DNA of 64,000 nucleotides from Auanema rhodensis (Eukaryota; Nematoda; Chromadorea; Rhabditida; Rhabditidae). The position numbers were made by a program, and so were the translations under genes. Positions 1 through 11,167 of the stretch are shown piece by piece (positions within the stretch are counted from its first letter, which is position 1; each line of letters opens with the position of its first letter). Under the pieces are notes generated by a model. That model saw only the letters and a list, made by a program, of their open reading frames with translations, made no database searches and was not told the DNA's origin. The stretch spans positions 6,975,131 through 7,039,130 of the forward strand of contig OZ059894.1 in the NCBI GenBank assembly GCA_964057225.1, written 5' to 3'.

Positions 1-65
1 ACTTCTTCGTTATTTATTTAACATAAAACAGCTGCCTACAATAAATTTGACGACAGAAATCACGG

Positions 66-3000
66 ATGGTTTTGCGGCTGGGGCTCGACGAGCCAACTAC
101 TAGTGGTTCGCCTTTGAGTTATTTGGACGTTTCTAACATGAGTCGATCTTGGACGTATGCTATCAACACCAAGAAGGCTTTTCAGACGTCAGAAAGCAAC
201 AGATCAGCGTCTCGTATCCGCTACTTTTGCGGTGGCTTTGACAATAGTAGTTGTAGGAGTAGCGGCAGCAACATCACAACAAGGACGGAGGGTGGGCGGA
301 GCTGGCTAGAGTTAACGGACGGCCAACTAGATACTCGGTCACAATCTGCCAGCACGATGGTCAGCACCAGTACGACAACGACGATGACGACGATGTTGGC
401 AATCGGCATCACAATGAAGTTTGCGGATCATCCACATGTGATCCCCAACAGGATTGATGAGCCAACTCTCCAGCGATCCAACCGTCAAGGCGACCATCGT
501 CGTATACGTACTGACCTACGAAGCAACGACAATAACGAATACGACAACGACTATCCAATGGCCAGACGACGACGACGACGATTTTCTGATGGCCACGACG
601 ACCACGACCTAAACGACTATCCCACCGGCTTCTCGACAACCCGCGCCTCCTTGCGCCAGAGGAGGAAGAAGCATGTCCCGTCCTCATACGATAAATCCCT
701 TTTTTCCTCCGTCTTCCACTACTGTCGAATAGCTAGACGATCGATACTTTTGGCCTTAGTATTGCTTTCATTGATAATGACGAGTAGCGCAGCACCACCA
801 GCTCAACGACGAGATGACTCTACATCAGTACATCTTGTACCTCAGCACATTTCCCCCATTTCTCGTGACATTATTCCTTCTTCTGATTCTGAACCACTAT
901 CCGTGAGAGATGGTTTCATACCCTTTTCAATAGGTAAGTTAAACTTCTTTTCTTTATTTTACTTAAATTTACTCCATGCTCATGTACTTATCTATATATC
1001 TTACTTAGTTCAAAAATCCAGATCCATTATCCTGTGTATCGTGCTGTTTATCGCGTTTTCTTTTAAAATTGTTTGGATTTCCTTTGTTGCTCTTATCAGG
1101 CTCTTGCACTCATCAGCATCTTCAAGGACAGAAAAAAAAAACTTTTTTTGCTCATTATTCTTTGGAGATTATCGATTAGTTCAGTTGTTGATGTTAGTTG
1201 AGTTGTGATGTAGTGTGCACCTTATCCATTTAACTCATTTTATCATCACGCTCAGGTTTTCTAATTTTTCAGGAAATTCAACTGTAGCCAAGGAACAATC
1301 AAAAAACACATTCTATTCGCTTGGACATGATATTAATACAGAATCTAATCCACCAATAATTATTGCGGATAAGCCGAAAAAGAAAAATCGAAAACCAGGT
1401 AAGACAAGATGATTCAGCTAACTATTTCTCATTCTCCCGCCATGTACATGCTCCATGTACATGCTACATTTCAATCTATTTCACTTTTTTTTCATTTCTA
1501 TCACATGTCCTTCAATATTTCTTTTCTAACGCTAATTATCAAACGATTTATCTTTCATTGACTCAATTCACTTAATCACCCGTGTTTATGAACGAAGAAG
1601 TCTTCATTCTTTTCTTCTTCCTCATTCTACTTTCTGTACCACGTATTACAAACATAATCTAATTTCATAATGTTAATTGTTTCCAAGCAGCTTCTTAGTA
1701 AGCATATCGAGAACAGCATAACCCATACAGCGAAATCCAGTTAATGAGTTCAACTGTGGGGAACAACCTGCCGAACAACCCACTCGTCTCAATTGCCATT
1801 TGCAATAGGGATGAACTTTGTTCCCATTTCGAAGTCCGGGGACATCTTTCTATCTCTAAACCCTCTATGTGGACCATAATGATATTATCTCTCTATTCAA
1901 CTCGCCTTATATTATCTAGCAATCAACTACCAGAAACATTATGACAGTGATATAAAATTGTCTCACGATTTTTCTGGAAAAAAGCCGTCACAGCGGCTGA
2001 ACTAAGCGTTTACTAGTAGGAAAAGCCCACCCAAGCTCTTCAAGCGATATATTATGTTAGTTTTGTCTCTGTGAATGATTTGCTTACTTCTATAAACATC
2101 ACTCAGTTGTTGCCAGTTTAAATTGGACTTGTCAGAACAGACCGAAGTTGACGAAATTTTGAAACCTTGTAGTGAAGCCTGATTAGGCAAGTCAAACATA
2201 AACTTTCAAGTTCCTATGACATCATGGATCTTTGTCCTGAGAACTCTCCAGAGAATATACTTCAAACATGCTATTTCAGTATTACTATTCTGATATTCTA
2301 TTACTTTATGACCTATAGCGTTGATATGACAAGCATGAATGTAAAATTGGGAAAAACTTTGTATTTCTTCAAGATAGACAACAATCAGTAGGACTTATAA
2401 TGGAACTGATTTTAGTGAATTGTACTGATAAAGTTTGTCGAGGAATCCCGTAAGACTTCCTTGTTTGAGTTTCAAAGTTTATTCAGTAACAGACAAATTT
2501 TGTATTGATTCCCCCTTATTTATTAGAAACGTTTTGGAAAACGGTTTTAATTTTCCTTTTTTTTTCGCCAAAATCTGCTCGTCATCTGTTGATAATTCGT
2601 TTTTCAATTCTATTTGAGGATTCCGAAATCGTACTTCACTCCTTCCATTCAAACTAGAAATATGGTTTTTGCAAGCTTCTTTCCTTGTATAAGAAAAACA
2701 TAATCGTTAATCGAATAGAAGAAAGAATTATGAATTCGTAATTATGCTTCATATCACTGTACAACAGTAGTTCTTAGAACATTGGAATGTGATATAAGTT
2801 AGCTTATCAGCAATTTATGTATAAGGATAGCAGTTTAAAGAGAAAGAAATCAAGAGAAGGCAAACATCGGGTGCGATAAACGGGAGAAAAATTTCTGGTC
2901 CCTCTCTCTCTCTTTTCCCTTTATTAGTCTTTCACTCTCTTTCGTTTTTGATTACCATCTAATCAATTGCTGATATTAACCATTATATGGCTATACTCAA

Positions 3001-5787
3001 TTCCATGATTACATTTTTCAGAACTGTGCTCTATTGGGAGTAGGATTTTCTGTTTTTTTTTAACTGAAAAGTGCATTTTTCTAAAGCTAATGTTATTCAG
3101 TAGTGTAACAAGTGGAATATTTTGTAAAATTGTTCTGTTGTTAAAGCTGAAAGAGCTCACTTCGTAATCGAGATGGATTGATGCGAAGTAGATGAGTATC
3201 AAAGAATGCACAACCATGTTAGGCAAGTATTAGAGCAGAGATGCCTGTCCACCAAATGACTAGCCTAAATGGATGTTTGCAGTTGGTCGAAAGTTCTTAT
3301 TTTTAAGAATGACCAGCCTATTTTAGAACATCCAAAAGCTTATTTTAGCTCTTACATTCAATGATTTCTTGGAATTTGACATGCAACTCAAATCTTGAGA
3401 TTGGAATCGATGAAATGTTGAAGAAGTGGCAGAGTGACTCGCGGTCTTGTCCCTAACCCACCCCCTGACTCATAGGTGTGGCTGAGATATGACGATCAGT
3501 GCAGAGAAACGCTTGCAGCAGGCCTCCCTCGAACTTCAGCTTCTACATTCCTGGCAGAGAGGAATAAGATAAAGAAGACGCTCAGATGCATCTTCGTTTG
3601 CAATAGCATGTGTCTTGCTGCATTGGACTAACTTTCGGTGACATTTGGGGGCCGTTAGGATAAAATGGAGAAGCTGGAGAAAATTTTAGAAAAAGAGAAA
3701 AGTGAGAAGTTCTTGGTATGTGTGGCAAGGAATAAGACTCACTTTTGAATGGCGACACGATATGGTTCTAGCCAGAAGTCTGAACAAGACACGAAAATGA
3801 AGTTGAGCAGGTAGTCAAGTAAGACGTAGATCCGATTTCATACGTCCCTCTTTCTTATATACATACACACATACACAAACCAGGTGCTTCAGTCTTTTTC
3901 CTGACCTCACCTTCCTCCCTCGCTCATTTCTCTTCATTTCTCCGTGTTTTTTCCCATTTCTAAACTGCCTTCAACACTGAGCAGATATAAACTAACATAC
4001 AAGCAGGGGATATTCATACCAGAATAGATCCCATGCCTCCTCCCACAAATCAGTTTTGACTTGGTTTTAAGAGCATATTTTCAGTGTTAGACCCTTTTCT
4101 AAAAAAATGTTCTTGGTCAAAGGGGTCTAAAAGAACTTTAACCCTGAGTTTTGATCTAGGAGGGAATCGCTTAAACCCTTACATTCTAACGGCTTACCTC
4201 CCCCCACTCTTTCTAGTGATATGAGCCATGTGTGGTATCATCTACTTAATGTCTTCTGATCAGCTTAAGATACGTCAAAGCTGTTCTCTCAACCGGAAGT
4301 TTGAATTGATGCAAAAATGATGAGGTTGGAATGCCCTGACGCACAAGCTGTCATTATAGTTGATTCGAGTTCCAACAATCGATCATCACCCATCATAAGA
4401 GCGCACATATATCACCTCAGGTGTGCAAAGAATCACTGCAAAATATTCGTATGCCCATAGTCATGGTCCTGATTAGAAAGCAGAGTAATTACTAAGATTT
4501 TTTTTATTTTTCCTGTCTTTTTTTATGAACACGTATAATTGACACGATGGAGCCGGCAGACGAGAGGAAGATTGAGCGACTACTTGTATCGGCTTGTCAT
4601 GTGGAATCGTATGTGATTTGATAAAATTGTCCAAAGGCTTATGTATCTATATGGATGCACATACATAAGGCAACAGAAATTAAGTAGAGAACACACATAT
4701 GCTTGTAAGAATAGTAAGTGGGAGGAGCTATTAGCACAATATCTTTGAAAAGGTGGGGGGGGGGGAGTCTGTGCTTTTCTAGAAGGGTGGGGGAGCTAGA
4801 ATTGTGTAGGCAGGGGTGTCATAATTCCAATCAAAAGCTTACGAATTAAGCTTATGACAAACAGAGACGTACTTACACACACACATCATAGTGATAATCA
4901 GACACGTTTTGAATTGGAAAATTTTGTGGTTAATAGCAATAAATGAAAAGTTTCGAAATCAAATAAGCATCTTACTGAATGTTTTGTTTTAAAAGAAGGT
5001 CAACTAGTAGATTGTAAAAGCACCCGTGTGATAAGAATAGAAGAGCTGAATTTCTATCTATCTTGATTATTACAAATATGTCATCAATATAACTTTTTAG
5101 TTTCTAACCAAAATTTTGTGATGCCTAACATTCCATTAGATAATTAATTAATTAATAATATAATTACATTTTGATGGCCTTCAAAACACATTAATATGAA
5201 AAATTATCGGAAAAGTAGAAAAAATTAAGAAAAAGTATAATTTTTATCATTTCATCATTACATATTTTAATACAAATTCTATTCCTCCCACACATTTTTT
5301 AAGAGCAACACAAGTCGTTTACAATATTTTCTTTTAGGGCGGCGGAAACCTGCGTTGTCCGGAAGAAGCCAAGCTTTACAAGTTCTGGTTGATGCACCGA
5401 CTGAACAACGATGTGAAGGGCAGAAATTCAAGCAGCGTATCCGTGTACCTGGATGCTTGACGAAAACCATCGTCAACAGGTATTGCAAGAGAAATGGGTC
5501 AGTTATCAATAACTTGAGTATTGAAGATTCTGTTTTGGAACCTGTGCATCATATTTCATTCCAAGAATGAGTTCAAAAAAGCTTAAAGCATTTTTCAAAT
5601 CTTGCTCTACCTGCGGTCCCAGAGAGTATGATTCTGTGAACGTCACTCTAGACTGTCCTGGCCAAGACCCACCGCAAGTTACTCAATCGATTATCAAGGT
5701 ATTCTGAAACTGAAGTACGTACTTCATTCTTCATTCGTTATTAAGGTAAAGAAATGTGCGTGCATAAACGTGGATCTGAACTCTTAG
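66..5787 (+). CDS. DAN-domain (gremlin-class) secreted BMP antagonist-like protein
   Basis: Five exons: 66-933, 1273-1398, 5338-5479, 5527-5698, 5746-5787, giving 449 aa with all phases consistent. An in-frame stop at 48-50 makes 66 the first available ATG. Residues 357-446 form a DAN/CTCK cystine knot. Nine cysteines match gremlin spacing, with GC(x)n-NRFCFGTC, a YFIPR segment, SCSTC, DCP near a PP, and a KKCACI ending just before the stop. Family knowledge: DAN proteins bind BMP ligands outside the cell and block receptor access. A hydrophobic stretch at about 226-241 (SILLALVLLSLIMTSSA) followed by basic residues fits a signal peptide or type II anchor. It is preceded by an oddly long, Asp/Arg-rich N-terminus; a start at the ATG at 558 (MARRRRRRF) would shorten that. 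Homology of the knot is near certain. BMP antagonism is inferred. The join of exon 2 to exon 3 across 3.9 kb rests on phase and on the continuous basic linker. Confidence 0.85.
1399..5337 (+). other. Long intron of the DAN-domain gene
   Basis: This 3.9-kb stretch separates the N-terminal exons from the cystine-knot exons. The donor (CCAG|GTAAGA) and acceptor (TTTTAG|GG) are good and both are phase 1. I see no coding exon in it. A patch at about 3430-3660 is richer in G+C than its surroundings and could be an intronic control region. A poly-G run lies near 4754-4765. Confidence 0.6.
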
Positions 5788-8784
5788 CTGAGCAAGATGC
5801 GGAGACTGTACAACTCTAGCTAAGAAGACAGCTCTACTGCCTTGACCCCAGCAGCCTTGCTTTCACCAACTGCAAGAAATTGTCGTTTTCCACAGCTCTT
5901 CATTTGATCGTTAATTATACACGACCATCAGAGCAACCGGTTATGATCTCCTTGGCGACATACAGAGCAGGTCAACACGATGACAGATCCAGCGCTAGAA
6001 CAGCATTGTTCCCATCTGCCGAAACTCATCATCCAAAGTTCCAAAAACCGATTTCCTTCATTTGAACGGGTACACGCACTCACGCTCACATCTACAAGCT
6101 GAATACAACGTCATTTTATCATCACCATCATTCTACAACAGGGTTCCTCGGCATGGCGGTGCTAATCATATTGCCTTTGGCTTTAATCCTCTAGTTTTAT
6201 TCATTTTCCTTTTTAACGTATGTTGTGCGAATTGATTCGAAATACTATCACTTGGTAAGCTAGAAACTGGTAGAAAATCTAGATTATTTTCCTATTATCG
6301 CTGTGCTTCACTCTCATTGTTAAACTCTTTTTCTCTCCTTATTTTTTCTCAGATTTTTGTCTGAAAAAGCAAAAAATGCTAAGACCAAAGTAACTCTTCT
6401 TTATATCCCTGTTTATCTCTCACACATCTATTCTTTAAATTGAGTCATCACCTCTGCGATCTCATACCAAAATCAGCGACCACTACTATTCTTCCACGTG
6501 TGCTCACTTGCGAAGCTAATTGTTTGTCATGAGTAGCCCGGAGATGACGACAAAGCCCAGCTTCTGTTCAGAATCTCGTTCGGGCAGATTTCTTATCATT
6601 ATAAAATTCTACATTCTCCGGGTTAATCTCGCTGTACTATCATCTTGTCCTCCAGTTCTCTCTTTCTGTTCCTACTAGTTAGACTAAATCCTCAGTTTTC
6701 TAAATTATAATAATATTAAATACATTCTTTTTAATTATCATACTTTTTTCACATCTGTTTTAAAAGTATATTTAATCTATCGGTTTCTTATTCATTTTTT
6801 AAATTGTCATTTATTTTGTAACATAAATGTTGATCGGCTACAGTTCATGCTAACCTGTCAGTCCAACAGAATCTTTTTGTGCTATACGAGGTCCATATAA
6901 GTGCAAAATACTAATAAATAGTTTCTAGATTATAGTCTTCTTCTATATATATTTATTATATTATTTATCTGTTGCAAGTAAAAAGAAGTAATAATGCAGT
7001 CATATCGAATCTTTGATAAAAAAAACATTTTAAAACTTTGATGTTGAAAAGTATTAATCGCATAAGAATTATATTAAGACGATTAAATGTACATACAAAT
7101 GTAATCTCATCATGATACTATTACGAACAAACATTTCGTGAATTAGCATATACTATGAAGAGAAGACCGCCGCGTCACGTGAAAATCATTAAATTTGAAT
7201 CATTTTTCATTTATCGAATTATGGACCGGTTGCTCAGATGTGCTCAGTTTTCGAATGAGGTCCCACATGTTACCAAAAAAAAAAGATCTAATGCATCTTT
7301 TTTGTAATTATAAATTTGATCCTGACAAAAATTCGAAAAGAAAACAGCCAAGATGCACAAGGTTCATTCAAACGGCCTACCAACTGCCACCCAGCTTCGT
7401 ACATAAATCTTCATTCGTGTTAGATGGGTTAATTAGGTTTTCCATAGATATTTAATGACAAACTTACTAATTTTCAGCAATTTTTCACGTTTCTTTTATT
7501 AGTGAGCACCTTCCGGCTAATTTGAAGTATCTGATGATTCACTCCTGTTGTAAGAGCTAGAAAATTATTTTTGAAATTCTAGCTACTTAATCTAGAGGGG
7601 TGGCAAACAGATGTATATATATTTATTGAAATAACAAGAAACATTTTCTCTTAAAATTTGTTTTTTTTTTGCAAAAGTTGTAATGTCAACCGCAAAGAGA
7701 ATTTATGATGAAGCTGATCAAATTACCCTATTACAAAGACCAGTTAGATCTAAAAAAATACCTTTCCATGTCATCTCGCAGTTCTTCTAGCATTTAACTA
7801 TATTATGCGCCCACACTTAATTTCATTGGTTCTGGTCTTCGTTTATGCTGCTCTTTTAAATGATGTCATGATCAAACAAAGTACAACTTTTGAGAATCTA
7901 TGAACTCTCTTTTTTTTTCTGGACGAAGAAAAGGAAGGGAAGAGTTTATATTTTTTGACTTTTTGACGATGAAATCGAGCATATTTGACTTAAGAAGGAA
8001 CGAGCATAACAGAAACCGTTTATAATTGGAGGAACAGTAATTATAGTGCGCGGAAGTTTTAGCTTATTTAGGACCGGAAACAAGTATTACGTCATAAGTT
8101 ACCCGATCTTCCGCTTTTGCCAAATTTAGAAACGACGAAACTATTCTCAAGATGAAAAGAATCGACATGCAACTTCCGACGTTGAAGAAATATGCATTGT
8201 TTAGAATTTAACGCAATAAACCAGGGATATATCAATATTTTCATTACAGAAAGTTAATTACATTAATTACAACCAATAATATCACATAGGGTACTCTTAG
8301 AATCACAATCATTGAGAAGCGGACATAAAAATAGATACAAGTTAACTCGAAACAAAATATATTGTGGTTATGCTTTTGATTCCACACATGGTAGTTGGTG
8401 TTGATATGGTTAATTGATAGAAATTGTCTTATACCGTTAGATTAAATAATAAGATGTATGATGAAGATTAAATAGAAAATCTGTCAGTATGCTCTAGAAA
8501 ACTAAAAATCGACGAAATATATAAGATGATGTGGTAACGATTCGACAACTATATTTGCTATGCAAGAGCAAAGCAGTTGGTGATACATAACGATATGCAG
8601 ACTAGAAAAGGAAGTGAAAGCAACCGGAGAAAGAAAGGTTAATCGCAAAAAAACCCCAAAAGAAGTAAAATCAGGAATGACACTTCAGTCTACTCAGCTC
8701 ATGATTATCTTCAAACCCAAATAATTCAACTAAGAATTGAATAGATCACATATTGAAAACAACTATAGCATAGTCATCAACTGA
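5788..8784. other. Intergenic, between convergent gene ends
   Basis: AT-rich sequence between the stop of the DAN gene and the stop of the aftiphilin-like gene, which converge. Small reading frames here have no splice support or recognisable motif. Nothing else is seen. Confidence 0.6.
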
Positions 8785-11167
8785 TTAATGGCCATTACCT
8801 GTTTTGTTATTACCTATTGGAAACATGATCATATTTGCTCTAAGATAGTCTATATCGGATAGTTGATCATGTAACGCCAGAGCATCAAGGGAGAGCTCGG
8901 ATGGGGCGCGATATTTCTTTTGCTGGGCAGCAGCGGATGATAAAATAGCATCCAACATGGATCTAAAATTTTAGAATTCACGTTGGTCCAAATACGACGA
9001 AACAGTAAAGCTTGAAAATAAAACTTACGGTTGATTAATAGATTTTGGTGCATTCTTTGCCATGGTAGAAAGACCTAACTCAGCAAGATCTTTTTGGAGT
9101 GCACTGTCAGCTGATCCTCCTCCAGCAGAATTTGCTGAAAGGAAGTCAACATCCAATAAAGCAGAACTTCGATCTGCAAATTACAAAAATAAGATTTTTA
9201 TACATTTGTAAATGTCATACTTGCTCCCTTTAAAGGATTAGTAAGTCCAGATTTATCCCAATCGAAATCTGCTGGAGGTACCATCAAAGAATTAAAAGTA
9301 GAAGATGAATTCTCTACTGTTGCTGCAAAGTGGGAAGTTAGAGAAAAAAAAGTTGAAATATTAGTACTTTTATCACCAGTAGGTGCCTCGGAGGGAGATG
9401 CTGATGACACTCGAGCAGAATTTTCACCAGGAGTCAAGGTCAATACTGTTAGTTTCCTTAAACAAAATCAGATAATTTTCAAAGATCAATCAAAATAAAA
9501 TTCCAATTTAGTAAAAAATAAAATACTTACGTGGAGCCATTCGATACAGGAGTAGGTTTTAATACATCACTAGAGGTTAAAGGTGGAAGAGATCCTCGAC
9601 CTATAGCTTCAGGATCGATGTTCAATTCTTTGAGAAGTTTTTTATTAGTACAGGCGGTCTTCCATTGATATTTCAAAGCTTGTGCTTCTTCTACAACTCT
9701 CAAAGCTTTCCACAATATGGCACTGCTACAAAGAGAAAGAAGAGGTTTTAGAACAATAAAATAAAGTTAGTTTGTGCAAAAAAACAGAATTACTTAAAGC
9801 AACATCAAAACTATCATTAAAAACTATGTGCAAAAAGAAGTGAAATAAAGATAAAGTACCTGAGTAATATATGATTAGGGTCTAAATCAGTTGGATCTTC
9901 ACGATCTAACAGTTCATGCAAATGTAAAGTCTGAAAAGCAAAAAAAATAATATTAAAATCATTATTATTAACATACCTCATCGTCAACTATTTCGCTTTC
10001 TTCATCACTATTCCAAAGATCACTAGATTCAAGCAGATCTTCCAGACTTGGAATATTCTAAAAGAAACTCGAATATCTAAATTAAAGAAATTCGATACCT
10101 CTGCCTGAACAGCTTCCACGGCTAAAGGAGCTGGAGCCGATGAGAAATCAGCGGCCCAATCATCATCATCAACACTTACTAAAGTCCAATAATAAGTTTA
10201 GTTTGGGAAAATGAACAAACCTCCAGCAGAAACTGTAGCCGGCTCTCCAAAAGCTCCCCATTCATCATCATCTTGAGTAGATTCCACTGCCTACAAATAT
10301 TATAATTATAAAGACATGTATTTTTCTGCACCGGTAAACAATGAAATATGTTTTTTACCTGACTCGTACACGGAGCACTATCAAAGGCCCCCCATTCATC
10401 GTCATCATCCTCTTCAATATCTATTTTTTCTTCTGTTATTGTTGTTGCTGCTTCTTCTTCCTTGGGTTCTTCGAAATCGTTAACCACATCATCATCTTCT
10501 ATAATCTGTTGAGTTGAGCACTAGAATGAAACAGTTAGTAGCAATTGTCAAGTAACAAAATCAGTGATACCTCCTGTTCCTGGAATGAAGCCACAGGCGT
10601 GGAGTCAAAATCTCCCCACTCATCTTCGGATTCGTCTGGCGTCTCAGTAGCAGAAGATGGGAGCTGAAAAAATAATTTTACACAGTGAAAAACTAAACCA
10701 GCACTATACCGGAGATCGCGATAAAACCTCAGAATCAATATGCTTATTCACTTCCAGGTTTTTCTTAGACACACAATCCAAATTCGTTAAGTCAGGAATA
10801 CCATTTTCTTTTCCAAAATCTTCTAATTCGGGTATAGGCATATCGGTTTGAGCATGTGTTGTCTAAACATTGAAAAAATGCATATGAAAAACAAGAAGGT
10901 AACACAAAGCAAGCAAAATAGAGTGAAAAACAGGAACACAATTGGTATGAAATACAAGACTGATTATTTCTTGAATTCATTTAAATAACATAAAAAAAGA
11001 AAGAATAAAAATCAAAAGGAACGCAGAGAAGCAAATAAAATGAGTTCTATAAATACCTGAAGATCATTATCATCCTCTTCAAATACTGCTAACCGTACGG
11101 AATCATGAGGATCTGGAGGTTCTTCCAAGCTACCCGCACTGAACGGAGGCGGTGCCTCGACGTCCAT
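8785..11167 (-). CDS. Aftiphilin-like clathrin/AP-1 accessory protein
   Basis: Thirteen exons read from 11167 down: 11167-11057, 10862-10710, 10663-10571, 10520-10359, 10290-10221, 10178-10099, 10057-9977, 9930-9860, 9725-9531, 9456-9377, 9322-9221, 9173-9029, 8962-8785. The product is 506 aa. Acidic WxxF-type motifs recur: DEWGDF (W104), DEWGAF (W162 and W184) and DDWAADF (W204). Residues of about 274-310 match the aftiphilin clathrin-binding box, with ILWKALRVVEEAQALKYQW followed by KKLLKELNID. The C-terminus has the family's LR/KANMIMFP-like ending. Aftiphilin binds clathrin, AP-1/AP-2 ear domains and GGAs in trans-Golgi and endosomal traffic through such motifs. The start lies just 3' of a splice acceptor (TTCAG|ATTATATGG), suggesting trans-splicing. 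A 54-bp intron at 9376-9323 is open in frame, so reading through it gives a slightly longer protein. Assignment is strong, exon edges good. Confidence 0.87.

Noticed and set aside
934-1208. Extension of the first reading frame past 933
   Set aside because: A strong donor (ATAG|GTAAGTT) lies at 933 and the extension is low-quality Phe/Ile/Leu sequence, so it is intron.
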